Origin: UMGS172 sp045592985
Lineage (GTDB): Bacteria > Bacillota > Clostridia > Oscillospirales > Acutalibacteraceae
Direction: 5' to 3'
Assembly (NCBI GenBank): GCA_045592985.1
Contig: JAZNVU010000039.1
Location: 1 to 54,829 of the forward strand
Length of the DNA: 54,829 nucleotides
Shown: positions 25,139-33,426 of the stretch, one piece after another
How positions within the stretch are numbered: the stretch's first letter is position 1
Layout of the letters: every line of letters begins with the position of its first letter
Program-made: the position numbers and the translations under genes
The notes under the pieces: generated by a model
Seen by the model: only the letters and a program-made list of their open reading frames with translations
What the model was told of the DNA's origin: nothing
Databases searched by the model: none

Positions 25139-26620
25139 ATGAAAATAAATGTTTTTATTAAAAATACAGCCGTCTTAGTTGTGACCGCGCTGATTCTCAG
25201 AAGTGTAGGAATAATATTCAAAATTCATCTTGCCAACTTAATAGGCTCAGAGGGAATGGGCCTTTATCAACAGATTTTTTCTGTTTATATTCTGGTTTCG
25301 GCGTTTGCGACCTCGGGAATTTCAACAGCGGTTACAAGGCTTGTCTCCGAAGTTTGCGAAGACCGACAAAAAGTAACGGTAATAATGAAAAAAGCGACGG
25401 TTTTAACACTTGCTTTATCGGTTTTTTCAGCCGTTTTAATGCTTTTATCTGCCGATTTTATTGCCATAAAATTTATCGGTGACCAAAGAAGTGCGCCGTC
25501 GCTTAAAATTCTCACTTTTTCTCTGCCGTTTATGGGACTTTCTTCATGCATGAGAGGATATTTTTTAGCACGCCGAAAAACGCTTGAACCGTCACTCGTT
25601 CAATTACTTGAACAAGCGGTCAGAATAAGTGTAATTTTGATGTTATTAAGCCGTTTTTCAGGGTACGGATTAACCTTCAGTGCAGCGGCAGTACTGATAG
25701 GTGACGTAGTTGCCGAAGCGGTATCTTTTTTGACAAATTACATAATTTACAAATGTTCAGAAAAGTCACCAAAACGCTCATCTGACCAAAAAGGAATCTA
25801 CAAAAAAATCATTTCAATTGCTCTGCCAATTACGGGCAGCAGTTATCTCTCGTCCTTTCTACATACGGCAGAAAATCTGCTTGTGCCTGCAAAATTAGCA
25901 TTTTTTTATGGTACGAGAGAAAGGGGACTGCAACTTTTTGGAGCAATAAGGTCAATGGCTATGCCGGTTCTGTTTTTTCCGGCGTCCTTTTTAACATCAT
26001 TTTCGACCATGCTTATACCCGAAATGTCGGGTGCTGCTGCAAACGGAAAAACGCTGAAAATCAAAAATACTGTCGAAAAATCGGTGAGCATAACATTAAC
26101 CTTGTCGGTCTTCACGGCTTGTGTTTTTTGGTTTTGTGCCTATGATATATCGACTTTGCTTTATAACGATACCGATGTGGGATTTACCATAAAAATCTTA
26201 GCACCGATAGTACCGTTTATGTATTTAGAAAGTGTTTCTGCCGGTATTTTAAAAGGTTTGGACCGTCAAAAAGACATGTTTTGGTACAATTTATTCGATT
26301 CGTTGCTTAGAATTATATTTATAACGATACTTCTGCCAATATGTGGAATTAAGGGTTATCTTGCCGTCATGACGGTCAGCAATTGCCTTACTTCTTCGCT
26401 TTGCTTTTACTGTTTACTAAAAACTTCGGGTGTTTCACTTAAAATAAACGAATGGATAATAAAGCCTCTGGCAACAGGGGTATTTGGTGGCATTTTGGCT
26501 TGGTTTTTATTCAAAAATCAAGAAAATTTGCTTCTCAGAACAAGTTTTATGATATTTTTACAAGTGGCGGTTTTTCTGCTTTTTTTTGCAAAAAAATTCA
26601 AGGCACTACGCAATCTGTAG
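25139..26620 (+). CDS. SpoVB-like polysaccharide/lipid flippase (MOP superfamily)
   Basis: 493 residues with about 14 hydrophobic segments, a multidrug/oligosaccharidyl-lipid/polysaccharide (MOP) exporter. FKIHLANLIGSEGMGLYQQI and SYLSSFLHTAENLLVPAKLA are typical of the SpoVB/MurJ-like branch found in spore-formers; such proteins flip lipid-linked cell-wall or cortex precursors. The start is ATG 25139 (MKINVFIKNTAV), because family similarity begins there. The extension to 25058 has no better ribosome binding site. It is divergent from dnaA, in the place where rpmH is usually found. Confidence 0.82.
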   Translation: MKINVFIKNTAVLVVTALILRSVGIIFKIHLANLIGSEGMGLYQQIFSVYILVSAFATSGISTAVTRLVSEVCEDRQKVTVIMKKATVLTLALSVFSAVLMLLSADFIAIKFIGDQRSAPSLKILTFSLPFMGLSSCMRGYFLARRKTLEPSLVQLLEQAVRISVILMLLSRFSGYGLTFSAAAVLIGDVVAEAVSFLTNYIIYKCSEKSPKRSSDQKGIYKKIISIALPITGSSYLSSFLHTAENLLVPAKLAFFYGTRERGLQLFGAIRSMAMPVLFFPASFLTSFSTMLIPEMSGAAANGKTLKIKNTVEKSVSITLTLSVFTACVFWFCAYDISTLLYNDTDVGFTIKILAPIVPFMYLESVSAGILKGLDRQKDMFWYNLFDSLLRIIFITILLPICGIKGYLAVMTVSNCLTSSLCFYCLLKTSGVSLKINEWIIKPLATGVFGGILAWFLFKNQENLLLRTSFMIFLQVAVFLLFFAKKFKALRNL

Positions 26621-26626
26621 TGCCTT
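26600..26626. terminator. Bidirectional terminator between spoVB-like gene and pcrA
   Basis: AAGGCACTAC, seven-base loop, GTAGTGCCTT, with A- and T-rich flanks. The stop codon of the plus-strand gene lies in the right arm, and pcrA ends seven bases further. Confidence 0.7.
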
Positions 26627-26632
26627 GAAAAT

Positions 26633-29077
26633 TTATATTTTTTCGAGTTTTGCAAAGTTTGCCATAAGTTTTTTAGTGCCTTTTTGGTCAAACGCAATTT
26701 CCAGCAAAACATCGTTGCCCATGGGAGTGGCGGAAAGCACCATACCTTCACCGAAAGCCTTGTGTTTTACCCGGTTGCCGACGGTAAAGGAAACGCCCGA
26801 CGGTTTTTGTGTTGAAGCCGAAACACCGGTTTTGGCATACGGTGACGACGCGGTGTGGTTTTTAGCGGCATATGGTGAATTGGCAGGTCTTTTTTGCATA
26901 TAACCGTCCGCAGGATAAGAGCGACTGCTATCCGACGAACTGCCGAAACGAAACTCAGCATTTCCAAAAGACCCCGAAAATCCGCGAATACTTTTTATAT
27001 TGCACAAATTTTTGGGTATCTCTTCCAAAAATCTTGATGGTAGATTTCTGCCGGTCTGACCGTAAAGCATGCGGGTGTAAGCGTTTGAAATATGCAGGTT
27101 TCTTTTGGCACGGGTAATAGCAACGTAAGCCAGTCTCCGTTCCTCTTCAATGTCCTCAGGAGTGCCGTAAATCGACTGATTACCCGGGAAAATACCCTCT
27201 TCAAGACCAACAAGAAACACATTTTCAAACTCAAGACCTTTTGCCGAGTGGATAGTCATAAGAACAACGGCATCAGCATCGGTATCAAATTGGTCGATGT
27301 CACTTATAAGCGCAACTTCTTCCAAAAATCCGCTTAATGTAGGTTCGTCATTTTCTTTTTCGTACTGTGCTATAGACGATGCTAATTCCTTAACGTTTTC
27401 TACGCGGTCGGCACCCTCTCTGCCTTCGGCTATGAGTGACATCATGTATCCCGATTTGTCAAGCATCTCGTTAAACAACTCAACAAGCGGAACTTCGCCC
27501 ACCTTTGCCGACAGTTCCTCTATCATGTCAGTAAAACTTTTGAGTTTTGCGGCAGCACGTGAAACGGCAGGGTAGTCGGCGGCGTTTTTAAAGACATCGA
27601 ACATTGAAATGCCTAAAGAAACGGCAATTTCTGCGGCATGGCTAACGGTTGTGTCACCAATACCGCGTTTAGGTTCGTTTACTATTCTCGCCAATCGCAC
27701 CTTGTCAGTGTGGTTAGCAATGACGTTAAGATAGGCGATACAGTCCTTAATTTCCTTGCGGTCATAGAATCGGTGGCCGCCAACAACACGGTAGGGTACA
27801 CCCGAACGTGCCAGCACATTTTCAATAGAGTTGGACTGTGCGTTCATGCGGTACAGAACTGCATTTTCACTGTATTTTCCGCCGGCTGCAACGTTGTTTA
27901 AAATAGTGTCGACGACGTGACTAGCCTCACCTTGTTCGTCGGGTGCGGTGTAGACCTCAATTTTATCTCCACCCTCAAAGGCGGTCCACAAATTTTTGCC
28001 TTTTCTTGCCTCGTTGTGCGAGATTACGGCATTTGCCGCCTCAAGGATAATGTTGGTCGAACGGTAATTCTGCTCAAGTCTTATAACCTTGGCATCGGTA
28101 TACTGCTCTTCAAAACTTAAAATATTTTCAATGGTAGCCCCTCTGAAACGGTAGATACTCTGGTCATCATCACCCACAACACAGATGTTGCGGTGATCCT
28201 CGGCAAGTGTGCTGACCAGCACGTACTGGGCATGGTTGGTATCCTGATACTCGTCCACCATTATGTATTTGAATTTGTTTTGGTAATAGGTAAGAACGTC
28301 CTCATTTTCTTTAAAAAGACGTACGGCGTTGACTATAATATCGTCAAAATCCATTGCATCGGCATCGTGCAACATTTTTTGATATTTTTCATAAGCACCG
28401 CCAATTTTGGAAAGACGAACGTCATTCTGGTTTTCCACAGCGAACACAGAAGGTGAAATAAGGCTGTCCTTCGCGTGAGAAATGGCAGAAAGAGTCGATT
28501 TTATAGGTAAAAACTTCTCGTCTAACCCCAAATCACGGTAGACCTCTTTCATAAGACGCTTTTGGTCGTCGGTGTCGTAAATGGTAAAATGCGACGAATA
28601 GCCCAAACGGTCACCGTAGCGGCGCAAAATTTTAGCACAAACCGAGTGAAAAGTGCCTGCCCACACGTCTAAGCCTTGTTCCTCGCCAAGCATGGCCGAA
28701 ATTCGGTCTTTAAGTTCGCCTGCTGCTTTGTTGGTAAATGTAATGGCTAAAATTTCCCATGGTTTCGCGGTGTTTACACCAAAAATACCGTTATCCTCGG
28801 AAAACTCTCCAGAGGCTACCATGGCACGGGCGTGAAGCAAGGTCTCCTCATTTATAAACGGCGGAACAAAATCGGAATTATAGGCATCGCCAAATTTTAC
28901 AAGCGATGCAATACGGTTTACAAGTACGGTTGTTTTACCCGAACCGGCTCCTGCCAAAATAAGCACAGGACCCGAAGCCGTAACAATACCCTCAAACTGA
29001 CGGTCATTGCATCGGCTGAAAAACTTTTTTATTGCTTGTTGTCTTAAATTTATAAATTCGTTTTTAATATCAGACAT
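26633..29077 (-). CDS. pcrA: ATP-dependent DNA helicase PcrA/UvrD
   Basis: 814 residues, superfamily 1A helicase. Motif I is LAGAGSGKTTVL (about residue 42), motif Ia ITFTNKAAGELKDRI, motif II MVDEYQDTN, motif III VGDDDQSIYRFRGA, motif IV LEQNYRST, motif V MTIHSAKGLEFENVF and motif VI RRLAYVAITRAK. The C-terminal Tudor-like tail (GNRVKHKAFGEGMVLS) binds RNA polymerase in relatives. It unwinds DNA 3' to 5' in nucleotide excision repair and at replication-transcription conflicts. GGGAGAAAATC precedes the ATG. Confidence 0.96.
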   Translation of the reverse strand: MSDIKNEFINLRQQAIKKFFSRCNDRQFEGIVTASGPVLILAGAGSGKTTVLVNRIASLVKFGDAYNSDFVPPFINEETLLHARAMVASGEFSEDNGIFGVNTAKPWEILAITFTNKAAGELKDRISAMLGEEQGLDVWAGTFHSVCAKILRRYGDRLGYSSHFTIYDTDDQKRLMKEVYRDLGLDEKFLPIKSTLSAISHAKDSLISPSVFAVENQNDVRLSKIGGAYEKYQKMLHDADAMDFDDIIVNAVRLFKENEDVLTYYQNKFKYIMVDEYQDTNHAQYVLVSTLAEDHRNICVVGDDDQSIYRFRGATIENILSFEEQYTDAKVIRLEQNYRSTNIILEAANAVISHNEARKGKNLWTAFEGGDKIEVYTAPDEQGEASHVVDTILNNVAAGGKYSENAVLYRMNAQSNSIENVLARSGVPYRVVGGHRFYDRKEIKDCIAYLNVIANHTDKVRLARIVNEPKRGIGDTTVSHAAEIAVSLGISMFDVFKNAADYPAVSRAAAKLKSFTDMIEELSAKVGEVPLVELFNEMLDKSGYMMSLIAEGREGADRVENVKELASSIAQYEKENDEPTLSGFLEEVALISDIDQFDTDADAVVLMTIHSAKGLEFENVFLVGLEEGIFPGNQSIYGTPEDIEEERRLAYVAITRAKRNLHISNAYTRMLYGQTGRNLPSRFLEEIPKNLCNIKSIRGFSGSFGNAEFRFGSSSDSSRSYPADGYMQKRPANSPYAAKNHTASSPYAKTGVSASTQKPSGVSFTVGNRVKHKAFGEGMVLSATPMGNDVLLEIAFDQKGTKKLMANFAKLEKI

Positions 29078-29238
29078 GATTTTCTCCCAAACTTTTAAGT
29101 AAATTAAATATACACCAAACCTGCCATTTTTTCAAGGCGGTATTACAATATGTAGAAAAAAAGCGATTTTTGAGATTGAAAATCAAAATTAAGGGAGTAT
29201 AATAATATGTAGTATAGAGATTGAGGCTTTTTGGAAAA

Positions 29239-29288
29239 TATTATTCATTTCAAAATCTGTTTTAATGAATAATGAAAAATGAATAATA
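29239..29288. repeat. Inverted repeat in the pcrA-tRNA-Val gap
   Basis: TATTATTCATTT (29239-29250) and AAATGAATAATA (29277-29288) pair perfectly across 26 bp. A related AATGAAAAAT string recurs near 31378. It looks like a low-complexity dispersed hairpin; the rest of the gap 29078-29330 shows nothing else. Confidence 0.45.
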
Positions 29289-29295
29289 CAAAACA

Positions 29296-29326
29296 AAAAC
29301 CCGCTCACATGCGTGAACGGATTTTC
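29296..29326 (-). terminator. tRNA-Val terminator
   Basis: On the minus strand, CCG.TCACGC..GTGAGCGG forms a hairpin with one mismatch, followed by GTTTTTGTTTTG. Confidence 0.6.
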
Positions 29327-29330
29327 GTTT

Positions 29331-29406
29331 TGGTGGACGCTAAGGGACTCGAACCCATGACCGCCCGCACGTCAAGCGGGTGCTCTACCAGCTGAGCTAA
29401 ACGTCC
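29331..29406 (-). tRNA. tRNA-Val (GAC)
   Basis: The reverse complement folds as a complete tRNA: acceptor GGACGTT/AGCGTCC, D arm with AGCTCAGCTGGTAGAGC, anticodon stem CCCGC/GCGGG with loop TTGACGT (anticodon GAC, valine), T arm GGGTTCGAGTCCC, discriminator A and an encoded CCA. Confidence 0.95.
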
Positions 29407-29490
29407 AAAGTTTAGTTGCAAGGGTAATTATAAACAATAGGTATTAAAAAGTCAAGCATTATTTTCAAAAGATTAAAGGGGGTTTTTGCT

Positions 29491-29937
29491 GTGGATATCA
29501 CAAACCGAAAATTGTCGGTGTTTAAGGCAGTCGACCGCATTTCAGCCGTTTTGACGTCGTTGCTTACAGCCGCTTATTTATCGGCACTTATTTTTCTTGT
29601 TTTGTCCGAACGACTTGGGCATACACGAGTATTGGCGGTCATTACTCGCATGTTCCCCTCAAGAGAGTTAGAGTCGGTTACGCTGGTGCTTATCAGCCTG
29701 ATTGTTGCAGGGGCTGTAACAATGCTTAGTTTTTCGGAAAATAAACTGTCCTTCCTTGTTGCTGTAAACGGAATTTTAAGTGTCATAGCATCTGTATTTT
29801 TTCTGGTTTATACTAAAACAGTGATGTTTGTTATTGTTCTTGTTGTCGGTATAATATATCTGCTCTTGGGCGTTTTGCGAGCCTTAATGCTTTCTAAACA
29901 TTTTGACCAAGAGACTTATGACGAAAAGGAATTATGA
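29491..29937 (+). CDS. Hypothetical membrane protein
   Basis: 148 residues with about four hydrophobic helices (roughly 17-40, 60-80, 84-105 and 108-132) and a charged C-terminus (QETYDEKEL). No family is recognised. The start is GTG 29491, preceded by AAAGGGGG at a spacing of about nine bases. It ends 21 bp before the MATE gene and is probably co-transcribed with it. Confidence 0.75.
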   Translation: MDITNRKLSVFKAVDRISAVLTSLLTAAYLSALIFLVLSERLGHTRVLAVITRMFPSRELESVTLVLISLIVAGAVTMLSFSENKLSFLVAVNGILSVIASVFFLVYTKTVMFVIVLVVGIIYLLLGVLRALMLSKHFDQETYDEKEL

Positions 29938-29958
29938 AATCAACAGGGAAGTGAAAAG

Positions 29959-31335
29959 ATGTCTGAAAAGGCAGGAAAACTTACAAAGGACTTCACAAGC
30001 GGTGTCATTTACAAGCAACTGTTTGTTTTTATGATACCGTTTATGCTTTCCAACGCTATGCAGGTGCTTTACAGTACCGTCGATATGATAATTGTCGGAA
30101 AATATGTAGGAACAGGCGGTCTTTCGGCTGTTTCACAAAGCAGTCAGATAATCAATTTTGCCACAATGGTGTGCCTGGGATTTGCCAACGGCGGTCAGGT
30201 CATGATAGCGCAGGCGTTGGGTGCGGGTAAGAAGAAAGAGATGAGCCGTATTATTGGCACGCTGACCATACTTGTTACAGCCATTGCACTTTTTATGATG
30301 GTGGTCTTTTTCCTCGGTCGCGACCTAATGATAGATGTTATGAAGATTCCGACGGAGGCAACGAAATATTCCGCCGATTACCTTACGATATGTGCCTTGG
30401 GTATGGTTTTTACCGCCGGATATAATCTCGTTTCTGCGGTGCTTCGTGCTATGGGTGACTCAAAGAGACCGTTTTTGTTTATAGGTATCGCTTCGGCCGT
30501 AAACCTTGTTCTGGACATTGTTTTTACCGGTTGTTGGGGATGGGAGGTTGCCGGCGCGGCATGGGCAACCATTATAGGACAAGCAGTGTCGTTTATATTT
30601 GCCTGCGGTTATCTTTACCGAAAAAGAGAACAGTTTGGGCTTGAATTTGATAGCGAGACCTTTAAATTCAACCGCCATTATGCCAAAATGATAGCGTCAC
30701 TGGGCACTCCAATGGCAATACAGTCGGGTTGTATAAACATTTCTATGCTTTATGTCAATTCGCTTGTAAACAGTATCAGCGTTGTGGCATCCGCCACCTT
30801 TGGCGTTGGCATCAGGATAGACGACATAGTCAATAAAATATCTATCGGCATACAGTATGCGGCACTTCCTATGATAAGCCAGAACATCGCCGCAGGAAAA
30901 CAACAGAGAGCCAAAAAAATTGTTTATTGGGCGTGGACGTTTTCGGGCGTGTTTACCGTGTTTGCAATGCTTGCGTACATACTTTTCTCCAAACAACTGT
31001 TTATGATATTCTCAAGCGACCCAGCAGTTCACCAAATGTCGTCAACCTTTGTAAAGGCGATACTCTTCATGTTCCCGGCGTTGGCAGTAATGCGCGGCAC
31101 AAGTGCGTTCATTCAGGGCATCGGTAACGCGAGGCTGAGCCTTGTTCTCGCCTTGCTGGACGGTGTAATACTCCGAATAGGACTGAGTTGGCTTTTTGGA
31201 ATTGCGCTGAACCTCGGCTTTTTCGGATTTGTTTTGGGCTACGCATTGGCACCCTACGGCATGGCAATTCCCGGTTTTATTTATTTCATTTCCGGAATAT
31301 GGAAAAAACGCAAAGTTTTGGCAGACGATATATAA
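29959..31335 (+). CDS. MATE-family efflux transporter
   Basis: 458 residues with about 12 transmembrane helices. The MATE features include MIPFMLSNAMQVLYSTVDMI in helix 1 and the central repeat GYNLVSAVLRAMGDSKRPF. MATE proteins export cationic compounds by Na+ or H+ antiport; the substrate is not predictable. GGGAAGTGAAAAG precedes the ATG, and a terminator follows immediately. Confidence 0.92.
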   Translation: MSEKAGKLTKDFTSGVIYKQLFVFMIPFMLSNAMQVLYSTVDMIIVGKYVGTGGLSAVSQSSQIINFATMVCLGFANGGQVMIAQALGAGKKKEMSRIIGTLTILVTAIALFMMVVFFLGRDLMIDVMKIPTEATKYSADYLTICALGMVFTAGYNLVSAVLRAMGDSKRPFLFIGIASAVNLVLDIVFTGCWGWEVAGAAWATIIGQAVSFIFACGYLYRKREQFGLEFDSETFKFNRHYAKMIASLGTPMAIQSGCINISMLYVNSLVNSISVVASATFGVGIRIDDIVNKISIGIQYAALPMISQNIAAGKQQRAKKIVYWAWTFSGVFTVFAMLAYILFSKQLFMIFSSDPAVHQMSSTFVKAILFMFPALAVMRGTSAFIQGIGNARLSLVLALLDGVILRIGLSWLFGIALNLGFFGFVLGYALAPYGMAIPGFIYFISGIWKKRKVLADDI

Positions 31336-31339
31336 CAAA

Positions 31340-31364
31340 AAAGACGGCAACAGCCGTTTTTTTT
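31340..31364 (+). terminator. Terminator after the MATE gene
   Basis: ACGGC (31344-31348), loop AACA, GCCGT (31353-31357), then eight T. Confidence 0.75.
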
Positions 31365-31450
31365 GAATAGTGGATAATGAAAAATTCGGGTGTGACTACG
31401 GCACAAAAATATAATGTTGCAATTACCAATTTTTTGTGATAAGATAATTG

Positions 31451-31604
31451 TGCTACACGAATTTTTATACTCTTACGTAGAGAAAATACCTTGGTAAAAG
31501 GTGTTCTCTCTTCTCTGCGTTGAGAGTTAGTCGTGTAGCAACAACTACGGAGAACACTTTTTCGGCGTGCTCTTCGGGGCACGCTTTTTGTTTTCCCGAA
31601 AAAG
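31451..31604 (+). promoter_or_regulatory. Structured leader (candidate riboswitch or attenuator) before the lipoprotein gene
   Basis: A 10-bp closing stem, TGCTACACGA (31451-31460)/TCGTGTAGCA (31531-31540), encloses a hairpin built from GAGAA/TTCTC and ACCTT/AAGGT (31480-31508) and a short TCTC/GAGA hairpin (31512-31525). Downstream, GAGAACAC (31550-31557) is perfectly complementary to GTGTTCTC (31501-31508), an alternative pairing that would break the first fold. An intrinsic terminator follows, GCGTGC/GCACGC (31565-31584) plus T run, itself bracketed by CTTTTTCGG (31557-31565) and CCGAAAAAG (31596-31604), right before the ribosome binding site. I do not recognise the family. Confidence 0.55.
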
Positions 31605-31617
31605 AAGGAGTATAAAA

Positions 31618-32010
31618 ATGAAAAAAACAGTATCTATTTTGATGGCAGTATTGGTAGCAATATCCCTTTGTGCTTGTGGCGGTACAACTGACGTAACATA
31701 TGTTACAAGTTCTAAAACCCAAACAACAAGCAACGTCAGCAACAACACAACAAGTACATCAAAAACCGATGAAACATCTTCAATTAACACAATTTCAAAA
31801 CAAGAGGACACGTCATCCAAAAACGAAACGGTTATTTCTAATAATGAGGACACGTCTTCAAAACAGCAAACAACAAAAATGGTTTACCGTACCCCCACGG
31901 GTAAGCGTTATCATTTAAGTGCAACTTGCGGTGGAAAAAACAGCCGTAAGGTTTCGTTGGAAAACGCTATAGAGTCAGGTCTAACCCCTTGCCAAAAATG
32001 TGCGAAATAA
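31618..32010 (+). CDS. Small lipoprotein with a Cys/His zinc-type C-terminal motif
   Basis: 130 residues from ATG 31618, which has AAGAAGGAG upstream. A lipoprotein signal peptide ends in the lipobox LCAC (Cys19-20 region). A long Ser/Thr/Asn/Lys-rich linker (about residues 25-87) leads to a compact end domain, MVYRTPTGKRYHLSATCGG...LTPCQKCAK. The H-x4-C...CxxC spacing is like the small metal-binding repeats found at the ends of secreted nucleases and some Ada-like domains. Probably anchored on the outer face of the membrane. The function is unknown. Confidence 0.82.
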   Translation: MKKTVSILMAVLVAISLCACGGTTDVTYVTSSKTQTTSNVSNNTTSTSKTDETSSINTISKQEDTSSKNETVISNNEDTSSKQQTTKMVYRTPTGKRYHLSATCGGKNSRKVSLENAIESGLTPCQKCAK

Positions 32011-32020
32011 CAATTAAACG

Positions 32021-32056
32021 AAAAAGAGAGTGAAAATTATTCACTCTCTTTTTTTT
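32021..32056. terminator. Terminator after the lipoprotein gene
   Basis: AAAAGAGAGTGAA pairs with TTCACTCTCTTTT and is followed by further T. The right arm overlaps the 3' end of the XRE pseudogene on the other strand. Confidence 0.8.
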
Positions 32057-32231
32057 ACGGCTGTGCGTTTTTTCTTCATGCTATAATCAATCATTTGCTT
32101 TTTGAGTTCCATTAGATAATTGGGGGCTATTTTTATGCCTAAAAGTTCGCGGATTTTATCTTGAGTGCAAAACTGTGATTTTCTAAAAGTCGTTAGTTTT
32201 ATTATAAAACAACGTGTGATAATTCCTGCAT
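32041..32231 (-). pseudogene. Decayed XRE-family regulator, relative of the gene at 36562
   Basis: Reads from ATG 32231 (SD TTAGGAGACGG) as MQELSHVVL and then stops. The third frame resumes and ends NYLMELKKQMIDYSMKKK. Both ends match the intact regulator at 36562-36813: ATGCAGGAATTATC against ATGAAAGAATTTTC, and NYLMEL.KQMIDY against DYLMDPAKEIIDY. The gene is about 60 bp shorter than the intact one and the helix-turn-helix middle is lost. The same leader hairpin stands upstream of both. Confidence 0.6.
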
Positions 32232-32249
32232 TTACCGTCTCCTAAAATC

Positions 32250-32281
32250 AAAAAGTGTGTGCAACTAAAAGTCACACACAC
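32250..32281 (-). terminator. Hairpin after galM, also the leader hairpin of the XRE pseudogene
   Basis: Minus strand: GTGTGTG, loop ACTTTTAGTTG, CACACAC, then TTTTT. It can terminate galM transcripts. Nearly the same hairpin occurs at 36509-36540, before the intact XRE gene. Confidence 0.7.
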
Positions 32282-32310
32282 CCCAAAATGCTCACATTTT
32301 AATTTTGTAT

Positions 32311-33351
32311 TTATCTCACCGACAGTTTATATGCTGTCTTGCGACGGTAAATTCTGCCCTTTTTAAGCACGGGACTTGGGAAATGCTTGTGCTCGGTCGA
32401 GTTGGGGAAACCTTGTGTTTCAAGGCAGATAGCACCGTTCTTTTCATATGTCACACCGTATTTGCCTTTAAACGGTTTGATGAAGTTACCGCTGTAAATC
32501 TGAACACCGGGTTGGTCAGTGTAGCAGGTCATTTCAATGCCGGTAATATCGCTGTAAAGTACGCCAATTTTCTTAAACTTGCCGTCGTTTGAAAGCACAA
32601 AGTTATGGTCAATACCGCCTGCCGCTTTAACAGGAGCAAAATCGGCATTAATAGCGGTCGACAAAATTCGAGGCTCGTTAAAATCAAACGGTGTTCCTTT
32701 TACTGCAAGAATGTTACCGTTGGCAAGACACTTGTCATCGGTCTCACAAAAAGCAGAAGAATCAAGTTGCAATGAGTGGCTGAGAATTGTACCACCCTTA
32801 TCGGCACCGTTGAGATTAAAATAAGCGTGGTTAGTCAGGTTGATAACCGTATCGGCATCCGAAATTGCATAGTAATCAAGAGTTAAAGTGCCGTCTTTTT
32901 CCAAGGAGTAGGTAATCTGAACATCTAAATTACCGGGGTAGCCCTCCTCACCGTCTGGGCTTAAAAGACTGAATTCTATCGTGTTGTTGTCAACATCGCG
33001 CACACTCCAAAGTTTGTGGCTGAAACCGACCAAACCGCCGTGAAGATGGTTGGGACCGTTATTGACTGCAAGGGTGTATTCCTTGCCTTTAAGGGTAAAT
33101 TTACCTTTTTCAATGCGGTTACCAAATCTGCCGATAACGGCGCCCATGTAACCGATAGAGCCTAAATAAGGCTCAACGTTATCAAATCCCAACAAAACAT
33201 CGGTTTCGTTACCGTCGCGGTCGGGACCGCAAAAACGCACCAAAGTGGCGCCAAAATCGGTAATGTCGGCACTGTATTTGCCGTTTTTGAGGTGATACAA
33301 ACGAACATCGCGTCCGTCTGCGGTCTTGCCAAAGGGACTTGATTTAATCAT
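32311..33351 (-). CDS. galM: Aldose 1-epimerase (galactose mutarotase)
   Basis: 346 residues, normal length for GalM. Seen: GAVIGRFGNRIEKGKF, NGPNHLHGGLVGFSHKLW with the active-site His, TNHAYFNLNG with the second His, and near the C-terminus the glutamate region GAICLETQGFPNST. It interconverts alpha and beta anomers of aldoses in the cytosol. AAGGAG lies eight bases before the ATG. No other sugar genes adjoin it. Confidence 0.95.
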   Translation of the reverse strand: MIKSSPFGKTADGRDVRLYHLKNGKYSADITDFGATLVRFCGPDRDGNETDVLLGFDNVEPYLGSIGYMGAVIGRFGNRIEKGKFTLKGKEYTLAVNNGPNHLHGGLVGFSHKLWSVRDVDNNTIEFSLLSPDGEEGYPGNLDVQITYSLEKDGTLTLDYYAISDADTVINLTNHAYFNLNGADKGGTILSHSLQLDSSAFCETDDKCLANGNILAVKGTPFDFNEPRILSTAINADFAPVKAAGGIDHNFVLSNDGKFKKIGVLYSDITGIEMTCYTDQPGVQIYSGNFIKPFKGKYGVTYEKNGAICLETQGFPNSTEHKHFPSPVLKKGRIYRRKTAYKLSVR

Positions 33352-33426
33352 ACAAAAAACTCCTTATATTTGGATTTTTAAAAACATGTTAAAAAACGCA
33401 CCAAAATTTGTTTGTTAATGCACAAA

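Noticed and set aside
27550..27566. Possible third parS site inside pcrA (CACGTGAAAC)
   Set aside because: Only the right arm matches; the left arm reads GGCAG instead of TGTTT.
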